A DNA stretch of 64,000 nucleotides from Bradyrhizobium sp. WSM1417 (GTDB lineage Bacteria; Pseudomonadota; Alphaproteobacteria; Rhizobiales; Xanthobacteraceae), in NCBI RefSeq assembly GCF_000515415.1, contig NZ_KI911783.1:3338392-3402391 (forward strand). The letters run 5' to 3'. Every line of letters starts with the position of its first letter. Positions within the stretch are counted from its first letter, which is position 1. The notes under the pieces were generated by a model. That model was given only the letters and a program-made list of their open reading frames with translations. It did no database searches and was not told the DNA's origin. Shown here one piece after another: positions 27,025-34,929 of this stretch. The translations under genes were made by a program, and so were the position numbers.

Positions 27025-27510
27025 ATGGCAACCAAGCCGCTGACTGGAACCAAGGTGTTTCTGATGCTGGTCGCCTTCTTCGGCGTCGTGATCGGCGTCA
27101 ACGTGACCATGATGAAGCTCGCGATCGCGACCCTGCCGGGCACGGACGTCGACAGTCCCTATGCCGCGGGGCTCGCCTATGACCGCGAGATCTCGGCGGC
27201 CCAGGACCAGACCGCGCGCAAATGGAAGGTCAACGCCCATGTCGAGCGCCGCGCCGATGGCGGCGCCGTGCTTCAGGTCGAGGCGCGCGACGCGAGCGGC
27301 CAGCCGATCACCGGACTGAAATTCGGCGGCCGCCTGGAGCGGCCGACCGACAAGCGCGCCGATCTCGCAATCGAGCTCTCCGAGGCCGGTATCGGCCTCT
27401 ATCGCGGCAATGCTGCATCGGTCGCGCCGGGGCAGTGGGACCTGGTGATCGAGGGTGAGGCGCGGGGGACGCGCGTGTTCATGTCGCGCAACCGCGTGAT
27501 CCTGAACTGA
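27025..27510 (+). CDS. fixH: FixH/CcoH, cbb3 oxidase assembly membrane protein
   Basis: 161 residues: one N-terminal membrane helix (VFLMLVAFFGVVIGVNVTMM), then a periplasmic domain with the AYDREISAAQ motif seen in FixH proteins. CcoH interacts with the cbb3 complex and is needed for its assembly. AGGAG precedes the ATG; it lies 15 nt after fixG and 11 nt before fixI, so it belongs to one operon. Confidence 0.94.
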   Translation: MATKPLTGTKVFLMLVAFFGVVIGVNVTMMKLAIATLPGTDVDSPYAAGLAYDREISAAQDQTARKWKVNAHVERRADGGAVLQVEARDASGQPITGLKFGGRLERPTDKRADLAIELSEAGIGLYRGNAASVAPGQWDLVIEGEARGTRVFMSRNRVILN

Positions 27511-27521
27511 AGGATTTTGCC

Positions 27522-29714
27522 ATGCACGTCTCGCGGGATTTTTCGCATTACGTTCGGACTGCGGGCGAGGGCGTCCAGCACATCGATCTCGCGGTCGAGG
27601 GCGTTCACTGCGCCGGCTGCATGGCCAAGATCGAGCGCGGGCTGTCCGCGATTCCCGACGTCACGCTGGCGCGCGTGAACCTCACCGACCGGCGCGTTGC
27701 GCTGGAATGGAAGGCGGGCACGCTCGATCCGACCCGCTTCATCGATCGCCTCGAGGAGCTCGGCTACAAGGCCTATCCTTACGAGACCGAGAGCGCGGAG
27801 GCGAGTGAGGTCGCCGAATCACGCTTCCTGCTGCGCTGCCTCGGCGTCGCCGCGTTCGCCACCATGAACGTGATGATGCTGTCGATCCCGGTGTGGTCCG
27901 GCAACGTCTCGGACATGCTGCCGGAGCAGCGCGACTTCTTCCATTGGCTGTCGGCGCTGATCGCATTGCCGGCGGCGGCCTATGCCGGCCAGCCGTTCTT
28001 CCGCTCGGCCTGGCGCGCGCTGTCGGCCAGGACCACCAACATGGATGTGCCGATCTCGATCGGCGTGACGCTGGCGCTCGGCATGTCCGTGGTCGAGACC
28101 ATCAACCACGCCGAGCACGCCTATTTCGACGCGGCGATCATGCTGCTCACTTTCCTCCTGGTCGGCCGCTTCCTCGACCAGAACATGCGGCGGCGCACCC
28201 GCGCGGTCGCGGGCAATCTCGCCGCACTCAAAGCGGAGACCGCGGCCAAGTTTGTCGGGCCTGACGAGATATCCCAAGTGCCGGTGGCCGCGATCTATCC
28301 CGGCGACATCGTGCTGCTGCGACCCGGCGAGCGCTGTGCGGTCGACGGCACCGTGATCGAGGGCCGTTCCGAAATCGACCAGAGCCTGATCACCGGCGAG
28401 ACGCTCTATGTCACCGCCGAACAGGGCACGCCGGTCTATGCGGGATCGATGAACATCTCAGGGACCTTGCGGGTGCGGGTCTCGGCGGCCTCCGAGGCGA
28501 CGCTGCTCGCCGAGATCACGCGGCTGCTCGACAATGCGCTGCAGGCGCGCTCGCGATACATGCGGCTCGCCGACCGCGCCTCGCGTCTCTACGCGCCCGT
28601 GGTGCATGCCACCGCGCTCGTCACCATCCTCGGCTGGGTCATCGCCGGCGCCGGCTGGCATGATGCGATCGTGACCGGCGTCGCGGTGCTGATCATCACC
28701 TGTCCCTGCGCCCTCGGGCTCGCTATTCCGACGGTGCAGACGGTGGCTTCGGGCGCGATGTTCAAGGCGGGTGTCCTGCTGAATTCCGGCGATGCCATCG
28801 AGCGTCTCGCGGAAGCCGATCACGTCATCTTCGACAAGACCGGCACGCTGACGCTGCCCGATCTCGAAGTGATGAATGCGGCCGATATCCCCGCTGATAT
28901 CTTCGAGCTTGCCGGGCGGCTTGCGCTGTCGAGCCATCATCCGGTCGCCGCTGCCGTCGCGCAGGCCTCCGACGCCAGATCGCCGATCGTCGGCGCGGTG
29001 GAGGAGGCCGGACAGGGCGTGCGCGCCGTGGTCGATGGCATCGAGATTCGCCTCGGCCGTCCGTCCTTCTGCGGCGCCGAGACGCTGGTCTCCGACGTGA
29101 CAAATCTCGATCCTGAAGCCTCCGTCGTGGCTTTCAGCAAGGGCAGCGAAAAATTCCTGCTCTCTGTGCGCCAGGGCCTCCGCCCTGATGCGCAAGCTGT
29201 GATCGCAGCGCTGAAGGCGCGCAATATCGGCATCGAGATTCTCTCCGGCGACCGTGAACCGGCGGTGATCGCGGCGGCCCATGCGCTGGGCATCTCCGAA
29301 TGGTGGGCTGGGGTGACCCCGGCCGACAAGATCGCGCGGATCGAGGTCTTGAAGCAGCGGGGCATGAAGGTCCTGATGGTCGGCGACGGCATGAACGATG
29401 CGCCTTCGCTGGCGGCCGCCCACGTCTCGATGTCGCCGATCTCGGCCGCGCATTTGAGCCAGGCGACCGCCGATCTCGTCTTCCTCGGCCGGCCGCTGGC
29501 CCCGGTCGTCGCTGCCATCGACGCGTCGCGCAAGGCGCTGCATTTGATGCGGCAAAATCTCTGGCTTGCGATCGGCTACAATGTCCTCGCGGTGCCGGTC
29601 GCGATCAGCGGCGTCGTGACACCCCTGATCGCGGCTGCCGCCATGAGCGGATCATCGATCCTGGTGATGCTGAATTCGGTGCGTGCGCGCAGCGCCTCGC
29701 GGGAGATCAAGTGA
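27522..29714 (+). CDS. fixI: FixI/CcoI, Cu+-exporting P-type ATPase for cbb3 oxidase
   Basis: 730 residues. One heavy-metal-associated domain with Cys30 and Cys33 (GVHCAGCMAK), then eight expected membrane helices with the metal-transport motif CPCAL, the TGE actuator motif (ITGET), the phosphorylation site DKTGTLT, an HP motif in SSHHPVAAAV and the hinge GDGMNDAPSL. It moves copper across the inner membrane for the CuB centre of FixN. AAGGA precedes the ATG. Its TGA overlaps the fixS ATG by one base. Confidence 0.96.
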   Translation: MHVSRDFSHYVRTAGEGVQHIDLAVEGVHCAGCMAKIERGLSAIPDVTLARVNLTDRRVALEWKAGTLDPTRFIDRLEELGYKAYPYETESAEASEVAESRFLLRCLGVAAFATMNVMMLSIPVWSGNVSDMLPEQRDFFHWLSALIALPAAAYAGQPFFRSAWRALSARTTNMDVPISIGVTLALGMSVVETINHAEHAYFDAAIMLLTFLLVGRFLDQNMRRRTRAVAGNLAALKAETAAKFVGPDEISQVPVAAIYPGDIVLLRPGERCAVDGTVIEGRSEIDQSLITGETLYVTAEQGTPVYAGSMNISGTLRVRVSAASEATLLAEITRLLDNALQARSRYMRLADRASRLYAPVVHATALVTILGWVIAGAGWHDAIVTGVAVLIITCPCALGLAIPTVQTVASGAMFKAGVLLNSGDAIERLAEADHVIFDKTGTLTLPDLEVMNAADIPADIFELAGRLALSSHHPVAAAVAQASDARSPIVGAVEEAGQGVRAVVDGIEIRLGRPSFCGAETLVSDVTNLDPEASVVAFSKGSEKFLLSVRQGLRPDAQAVIAALKARNIGIEILSGDREPAVIAAAHALGISEWWAGVTPADKIARIEVLKQRGMKVLMVGDGMNDAPSLAAAHVSMSPISAAHLSQATADLVFLGRPLAPVVAAIDASRKALHLMRQNLWLAIGYNVLAVPVAISGVVTPLIAAAAMSGSSILVMLNSVRARSASREIK

Positions 29715-29881
29715 TGGAAATCCTGGTCATCCTGGTGCCGCTGGCGCTGATGCTCGGTCTCGCCGGTCTCGTCGCCTTCCTCTGGTCGCTCCGCAGCGGC
29801 CAGTATGACGATCTCGACGGCGCCGCCTGGCGCGCCATCGCCGACGACGAGCCGCCGCAGGAGGCACCGGCCAAGCGCTAG
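29714..29881 (+). CDS. fixS: FixS/CcoS, small cbb3 oxidase assembly protein
   Basis: A 55-residue protein: one membrane helix (about 2-25, ILVILVPLALMLGLAGLVAFLW), then the CcoS signature SGQYDDLDGAAWRAI. CcoS is required for insertion of haem and copper into CcoN. The start overlaps the fixI stop (TGATG). Its stop codon overlaps the convergent MFS gene stop on the other strand by 4 nt. Confidence 0.95.
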   Translation: MEILVILVPLALMLGLAGLVAFLWSLRSGQYDDLDGAAWRAIADDEPPQEAPAKR

Positions 29882-31080
29882 CGCTTCAAGGCGAGCGTCA
29901 GCAGGGCCGCGATCGCGAGCGCCAGGCCCACTCCGGCCACGCAGGCATGCCAGCCATACGCGTCGAACAGCCGGCCGAGGACGGCGGTGCCGATGAGGCC
30001 GCCGCAGAAATAGCAGGCGAGATAGGTGCCGCTGGCGATGCCGCGGTTTTCAGCCGCAGCCTGTCCGACGAATCCTGTCGCAGCCGCTTGCGCGGAAAAG
30101 GTGCCGATTCCGACCAGAACCATCCCGGCGAGGACCGCGCCCAGGTATGGAGCCAGCATCAGCGGTAGGCCGATCCCTGCGATGGCGAGCGAGCCCCAGA
30201 TCGTCGGACGCGTTCCGAGGCGCGACGCCACTTTGCCGGCCAGCAACGTCGTGACCACCGACGGCAGGAAGACGAAGTAAACGAAGCCGAGGTCCATCAT
30301 GCCCAGCGACAGCGGCGAGCGAACCAGAACGAAATTGACGAATGTGAAGGTGCCGATGAATGCGAACAGGATGCAGAAGCCGATGACGTAGGCGGCACGC
30401 AGCCGTGAATCCCGCCACTGCGCGATCGTCGCGGCAAGCGCCGATGCCGCAGGCGCCGTTGCGCGCGTCGGCTGTACACGCGCAATGGTGAAATAGACCA
30501 GGGCGGCGCCGGCGAGATTGAGGGCCGCGAAGAAATAGAAATTCCATGCCAGGCCAAGGCTATCGGCGATCGCGGCCGAGACCAGCCGGCCGACGAGATT
30601 GCTGGCGACGTTGCCCGTGATGTAAGCGGCAAACGCGCCGCCAGATTCGATTGCGCTGCATTGCTCGCCGAGATGAGCCAATGTCAACGCGAAGGCGGAT
30701 GCCATGCAGAGGCCCTGCGCGACCCGCAGGCCGGTGAAGACGGCAAGATTGGGCGCAGTCGCCAGCAGGCTCGTCGGAATCGCGAGAAGGGTCAGGCTAA
30801 GCAGGATGCCGGTCCGCCTGTCGATGTGCGGGCTGAGAAAGCCGACGACGAGGCCTGCGACGGCCATGCCGAACGTGCTGGCGTTGACCGCCAAGCTCAT
30901 CGCCGCCGGCGTGACGCCGTAGTGACGTGTCAGCGAGGGCAGGATTGCCTGTGTCGCGAACAGGTCGACGACGGTGAGGAAGGCAGTGAGGCCGATGACG
31001 AGAGAGCGAAGCGCGAGACCTGGTGAATGCGCGTCCATCGTCATCGCGGTCGGCTTGATCGGCGCGGAAAGATCGGTCAT
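29878..31080 (-). CDS. MFS transporter
   Basis: 400 residues with about 12 membrane segments. It starts MTDLSAPIKPTAM with GGGAGG 7 nt upstream; an in-frame ATG 22 codons earlier lacks such support. The loop LVVGFLSPHIDRRTGILLSL resembles the MFS signature, and ATQAILPSLTRHYGVTP is like multidrug/sugar-efflux carriers of the DHA1 type (inference). It ends tail to tail with fixS (4-nt overlap). The cupin gene lies upstream in the same direction, separated by 100 nt containing a long inverted repeat. Confidence 0.87.
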   Translation of the reverse strand: MTDLSAPIKPTAMTMDAHSPGLALRSLVIGLTAFLTVVDLFATQAILPSLTRHYGVTPAAMSLAVNASTFGMAVAGLVVGFLSPHIDRRTGILLSLTLLAIPTSLLATAPNLAVFTGLRVAQGLCMASAFALTLAHLGEQCSAIESGGAFAAYITGNVASNLVGRLVSAAIADSLGLAWNFYFFAALNLAGAALVYFTIARVQPTRATAPAASALAATIAQWRDSRLRAAYVIGFCILFAFIGTFTFVNFVLVRSPLSLGMMDLGFVYFVFLPSVVTTLLAGKVASRLGTRPTIWGSLAIAGIGLPLMLAPYLGAVLAGMVLVGIGTFSAQAAATGFVGQAAAENRGIASGTYLACYFCGGLIGTAVLGRLFDAYGWHACVAGVGLALAIAALLTLALKR

Positions 31081-31100
31081 GGCAGGCCTCCCTTGTGATG

Positions 31101-31149
31101 AATGTGGCGCCCGCATGCGGGGCAGCATGGGGATCGCGGGCGCCACATT
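31101..31149 (-). terminator. Long inverted repeat between cupin and MFS genes
   Basis: A perfect 14-bp stem: AATGTGGCGCCCGC (31101-31114) and GCGGGCGCCACATT (31136-31149) with a 21-nt loop. It lies after the cupin stop and before the MFS ribosome site. It could be a terminator or attenuator separating the two genes, or a dyad operator. No T tract follows. Confidence 0.5.
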
Positions 31150-31180
31150 CCGTCACGCGTGCGCTGGGGTCGCGCGCCCG

Positions 31181-31663
31181 TTACATGTTGTGGTCGTGCG
31201 GGTCCTTGCGGACGTCGCCGACATAGAGAATGACCGTTTCCTTGCCGAGGTTCTTCCACCAGTGCGAGGTGCCGGACACCTCCGGACGGATGTCGCCGGC
31301 CTTGTGCACGATCGGATCGACGCAGTTGGAGGCGTGTTCGACGATCTCGCCCTGCTGCACGAAGATCAGGGCAGGGCGGTCGTCATGGCTGTGCCAGGGC
31401 ACGATACCGCCGGGCTCAATGGTCAGCTTGCGGAAGCGCAACTCGCGGCCCTCGATGTGTGCTGGCTGCTTGCTGAGGTCGATGGCGCCGAGCGTGACGT
31501 CGGTGACGCCGACCGGCTTGTAGTCGACCATCTGCTGCGCGTTCGGCTTGATCTTGTCGGCCGGACATTCGCCGGCGGAGACTGGCTGCACCGAGAGCGT
31601 CAATACGCCGAGGATGGCGAGGCCGGGCCAGACCGCGCGCGACAATGTGTGATGCTTGAACAT
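31181..31663 (-). CDS. Secreted cupin-domain protein
   Basis: 160 residues: a signal peptide (about 1-30, VWPGLAILGVLTLSVQPVSA), then one small-barrel cupin. Metal-binding motif 1 is WHSHDDRPALIFVQQGEIVEH and motif 2 is VSGTSHWWKNLGKETVILYV. AGGAGA precedes the ATG. Secreted cupins of this form are described mostly as hypothetical; enzyme, binding or storage roles are all possible. Two tandem operators sit in the divergent gap upstream, and it probably shares control with the MFS gene. Confidence 0.82.
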   Translation of the reverse strand: MFKHHTLSRAVWPGLAILGVLTLSVQPVSAGECPADKIKPNAQQMVDYKPVGVTDVTLGAIDLSKQPAHIEGRELRFRKLTIEPGGIVPWHSHDDRPALIFVQQGEIVEHASNCVDPIVHKAGDIRPEVSGTSHWWKNLGKETVILYVGDVRKDPHDHNM

Positions 31664-31764
31664 CGGGACGTCTCCTGTGTTGGCCGCAACCGCAATGGTC
31701 GCCGGCTATGTCGGGACTTTCGTCGAGAGAGCGCTCGTTCTGAAATGCTCTTTCGCTCTCGCTG

Positions 31765-31806
31765 CGATAGACCGGCGCTATCGGCCCCGATACGCGCTCG
31801 CTATCG
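31765..31806. promoter_or_regulatory. Tandem CGATAG-N7-CTATCG operators
   Basis: Two 19-bp inverted repeats, CGATAG-N7-CTATCG (31765-31783) and CGATAC-N7-CTATCG (31788-31806), repeated with a 23-nt period. They lie in the divergent gap between the cupin and the small secreted protein. Two dyads with equal spacers look like a cooperative repressor or activator operator. The regulator is not identified and none is encoded next to it. Confidence 0.5.
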
Positions 31807-31905
31807 AACCGATTGGGGATCGGCATTTCCGCTTCCCGAGCGTGTGGTGTTCGATGGCAGGGCGCCCGATTGGCGGGCGTTCACGTCGATCCGGAGGAGC
31901 ATCTC

Positions 31906-32190
31906 ATGACGAAATTGTCCAAGACCTTGATTGCCACGGCTGCGTTCGCGGTCATCGCCACATCGGCCTTCTCGGAGGCCACATGGGACTTCAAAGCCGG
32001 CATGGCCTACATGTATGGCGGACCCGGCAAGATGTCGGCGATGGCCATGGCCCCGGCGGAGAAGAACCACGAGGCCATGATGAAGAGCGCCAAGAAGGTC
32101 CCCGACAAAACCGTCTTCTTCATGAACAACGGATCGCTGTATTCCACCTCGGGGCGGCTGGATCCGACCGGCAATTTCTACGTCAACTGA
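31906..32190 (+). CDS. Small secreted protein of unknown function
   Basis: 94 residues: a signal peptide (MTKLSKTLIATAAFAVIATSAFS), then a Met-rich stretch (AGMAYMYGGPGKMSAMAMAPAEKNHEAMMKS, ten methionines in the mature protein) and a C-terminal FFMNNGSLYSTSGRLDPTGNFYVN. GGAGGA lies 8 nt before the ATG. I do not recognise the family. The Met and His content could allow metal (copper) binding, but this is speculation. Divergent from the cupin gene across tandem operators. Confidence 0.75.
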   Translation: MTKLSKTLIATAAFAVIATSAFSEATWDFKAGMAYMYGGPGKMSAMAMAPAEKNHEAMMKSAKKVPDKTVFFMNNGSLYSTSGRLDPTGNFYVN

Positions 32191-32270
32191 TCGCGCGCGC
32201 ATGACGGCCGCCCCTTGCGGGCGGCCGGATCGGGCACCTAATATTCGTCCCCTGAACGCTGGAGCGCAAG

Positions 32271-32996
32271 ATGACCTCTCTCTCGTCGGCCGATGCCGAG
32301 CGGCTCAAACTCGCCTTCCAGCGCTGCCGTGACATGGATGGCACGCTGAACGAGCAGCTCCGCGCTTATGCCGCCGCCAGCCGCGAGGTGTTCCCGGCCT
32401 ATGGCGACGCCGTCGACCATCTGGTGACCAGGTTGAATGGAAACGGCGGCGGCGAGACCGCGCCGCGTCCGGGCGACGCAATGCCGCCGTTCATGTTGCC
32501 CGACGAGAACGGGCGTCTCGTCGCGCTGTCCTCACTGCTGGAGAGCGGCCCGGTCGCCGTGATGTTTTTCCGCGGCCATTGGTGCCCCTATTGCCGGCTC
32601 AATGTCCGCGCGGTGGTCCAGGCGCTGGATCGCATCGAGTCCTTGGGTGCGCGCATCGTCGCGGTCATGCCGGAGACGCAGGAATACACCCGGCATCTCA
32701 AGGCGGAATCTGGTGCGCCATTTCCGATTCTGACCGACCTCGACAACGGCTATGCGCTGTCGCTCAATCTCGCGATCTGGCTCGGTGCCGAGATCCAGAG
32801 CCTGTTGTCCTATCAGGACATGGCGAAATTCCACGGCAATGATGGCTGGATGCTGCCGATCCCGGCCGTGTTCGTCGTCGGTCGCGACGGTCTCGTGAAA
32901 GCCCGCTTCGTCGATCCGGATTTTCGCAAGCGAATGGAGATCGATGATCTGCTCGAGGCGTTGGAAGGCGCGAGCAGGGAGGCCAAAAAGGGTTAG
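32271..32996 (+). CDS. Peroxiredoxin-like thioredoxin-fold protein with CPYC motif
   Basis: 241 residues. After an alpha-helical N-terminal ~65 residues comes an AhpC/TSA-type fold (PRPGDAMPPFMLPDENGRLVALSSLL). At the active site it has RGHWCPYCRLN (Cys105, Cys108), a thioredoxin-like CxxC instead of the single peroxidatic cysteine in a PxxxTxxC frame. The VFVVGRDGLVKARFVDPDFRKRM end matches the AhpC/TSA redoxin family. A thiol reductase or peroxidase function is likely; the substrate is unknown. It stands alone, divergent from nothing, with the LysR gene converging on it. Confidence 0.83.
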   Translation: MTSLSSADAERLKLAFQRCRDMDGTLNEQLRAYAAASREVFPAYGDAVDHLVTRLNGNGGGETAPRPGDAMPPFMLPDENGRLVALSSLLESGPVAVMFFRGHWCPYCRLNVRAVVQALDRIESLGARIVAVMPETQEYTRHLKAESGAPFPILTDLDNGYALSLNLAIWLGAEIQSLLSYQDMAKFHGNDGWMLPIPAVFVVGRDGLVKARFVDPDFRKRMEIDDLLEALEGASREAKKG

Positions 32997-33010
32997 CAGC
33001 GGCGTCGCTG

Positions 33011-33898
33011 CTAGCCCGCAATCTCCCGCCAATCCGCACCGCGCAGCATGCGCATCACGGCATTGGCCACCGCCGTGCGCTGCCGGCCGGCCACCCCGTA
33101 CAGACTGACGGTGCGACGGGCGTCCAGCCCAGCGACCGCAGCGCGCGTCAGTGTCTCCGGAACGGGCGAGGTGTGCGGCACCATGGCGACGCCGATGTCG
33201 GCCTCGACCAGCTCGATCAGGTCGCGCTCGTTCGAGATTTCGTGCCCCTGTTCGACCGCGATGCCGTGCTCGCGCAGGCTCGCCGAGATACGGGCGGAAT
33301 GCTCGCAAAACGTCCGGCTCAGCAGTTGCTCCGCGCGCAAATCGTCCAATTCGATGCTACTGCGGCCGGCCAGGCGGTGTCCGTCGCTGACCACGAGCTC
33401 GAAGCTCTCGGTGAACAGCGGCCAGACATCGAGCCGCTCCCAGGCCTCGTCGATGTCGGCGGCAATCCCGAGCTCGGCCTCGCCCTTCTTCAGGAAATCG
33501 GCCACTTCACGACTCGAGCCGCGCAGGAAGCGGAATTCGAGCCGGTTGAACTGTCGTTTGATCTGGTTGAGATGTGGGATGAGGAGCGACAGGTCGATCG
33601 AATGCGTCAGCGCGACGCGGAGCGCGCCGATCTCGCCGCTCCGGAACGAGGAGGCCAGCGAGCGTGCGCCGGTGGCCGCATCAAAACACTGCTTCAGCAG
33701 CGGATGCATGCGCTGGCCAAGCTCGGTCAATTGCGCCGCGGGCCGTTCGCGGCGAAACAGATCGCCGCCTAACTCGGCTTCGAGCTGTTTGATCGCGCGC
33801 GTCAGCGAAGGCTGCGTCACGTTGCAGTCCTCGGCGGCACGCGTGAAGTTCAAGAGCTGCGCCACCGCGAGGAAATAGCGGACCTGGTGCATTTCCAT
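33011..33898 (-). CDS. LysR-family transcriptional regulator
   Basis: 295 residues starting MEMHQVRYFLAVAQLLNFTRAAEDCNVTQPSLTRAIKQLE, a textbook LysR winged helix-turn-helix, then an effector-binding domain (about 90-290). The start is taken at 33898, where the conserved domain begins; a further ATG lies two codons on. It is divergent from the 3-hydroxybutyrate dehydrogenase gene across about 170 nt, the usual arrangement for a LysR regulator and its target. The effector is unknown. Confidence 0.88.
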   Translation of the reverse strand: MEMHQVRYFLAVAQLLNFTRAAEDCNVTQPSLTRAIKQLEAELGGDLFRRERPAAQLTELGQRMHPLLKQCFDAATGARSLASSFRSGEIGALRVALTHSIDLSLLIPHLNQIKRQFNRLEFRFLRGSSREVADFLKKGEAELGIAADIDEAWERLDVWPLFTESFELVVSDGHRLAGRSSIELDDLRAEQLLSRTFCEHSARISASLREHGIAVEQGHEISNERDLIELVEADIGVAMVPHTSPVPETLTRAAVAGLDARRTVSLYGVAGRQRTAVANAVMRMLRGADWREIAG

Positions 33899-34071
33899 TG
33901 GATCGGCTCTCCAGCAAGACCAGGCGGAGGCTAGCCGATCGGAGCGGAGAATGACATCCCGGCCGCAATAGCGCACGGGCATGGTTTCGGAAGCCAACGG
34001 GCATTTCCGTCAAACCGGGGGATGCTTCACAGTCGGCTCAACACCAGTCGTCATGTCGGAGGATTTTGCCA

Positions 34072-34893
34072 GTGAATATGTCCGTCAAGCCGCAGACCTC
34101 CGCCGCCCGGGCGCTCGCGGGCAAGGTTGCGCTGGTCACGGGCTCAACCAGTGGCATCGGCCTCGGGATCGCGCGGGCACTTGCCGCGGCCGGCGCCGAC
34201 ATCGTGCTGAACGGCCTTGGTGTGGCGGCCGAGCTCGACCGGACGCGCGAGCAGATCGCGGCGGAGTTCGGCGTCAAGACAAGCTTTTCGCCGGCCGACA
34301 TGACCAGGCCGAATTCGATCGCCGAGATGATCGCGGCCACGGTTGCGCAGGGCGGCCGGCTGGATATCCTGATCAACAATGCCGGCATCCAGCACGTCGC
34401 GCCGCTGGAGCAGTTTCCGGTCGAGAAATGGGACCAGATCCTCGCGATCAATCTGTCGTCGGCCTTCCACACCACGCGGCTCGCGCTGCCCGCAATGCGA
34501 CAGAACGGGTTCGGCCGGATCATCAACATCGCCTCCGCGCACGGCCTGGTCGGCTCGCCGTTCAAGGCGGCCTACGTCGCCGCCAAGCACGGCATCGTCG
34601 GGCTCACCAAGGTGACCGCGCTGGAGACGGCAGAAGAGGGCATTACCTGCAACGCGATCTGTCCCGGCTATGTCTATACGCCGCTGGTCGAGGCGCAGAT
34701 CGATGGGCAGGCCAAGGCGCATGGAATCTCGCGTGACCAGGTGATCCGCAACGTGCTGCTGGCGCAACAGCCCAACAAGCGCTTCTCGACCGTCGAGGAG
34801 CTCGGCGCGCTCAGCGTATTTCTGTCGACCGACGCAGCGGCCACGATCACCGGGATTGCGCTGCCCGTCGACGGAGGCTGGACCGCGCATTGA
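34072..34893 (+). CDS. bdhA: D-3-hydroxybutyrate dehydrogenase (SDR)
   Basis: About 273 residues: NAD-binding TGSTSGIG, NNAGIQHVAPLEQFP (a strong signature of 3-hydroxybutyrate dehydrogenases), catalytic Ser in NIASAHGLVGSP, and Tyr/Lys in AAYVAAKHG. It would oxidise 3-hydroxybutyrate to acetoacetate, linking poly-hydroxybutyrate breakdown to acetyl-CoA, a major carbon route in rhizobia. The start is uncertain: GTG 34072 is 8 nt after GGAGGA, ATG 34078 is 14 nt after it. Divergent from a LysR regulator; a patatin-like gene follows after 36 nt. Confidence 0.88.
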   Translation: MNMSVKPQTSAARALAGKVALVTGSTSGIGLGIARALAAAGADIVLNGLGVAAELDRTREQIAAEFGVKTSFSPADMTRPNSIAEMIAATVAQGGRLDILINNAGIQHVAPLEQFPVEKWDQILAINLSSAFHTTRLALPAMRQNGFGRIINIASAHGLVGSPFKAAYVAAKHGIVGLTKVTALETAEEGITCNAICPGYVYTPLVEAQIDGQAKAHGISRDQVIRNVLLAQQPNKRFSTVEELGALSVFLSTDAAATITGIALPVDGGWTAH

Positions 34894-34929
34894 AGGGGAG
34901 CGCGCAACAAAACATCGCGAGGAGCGAAC

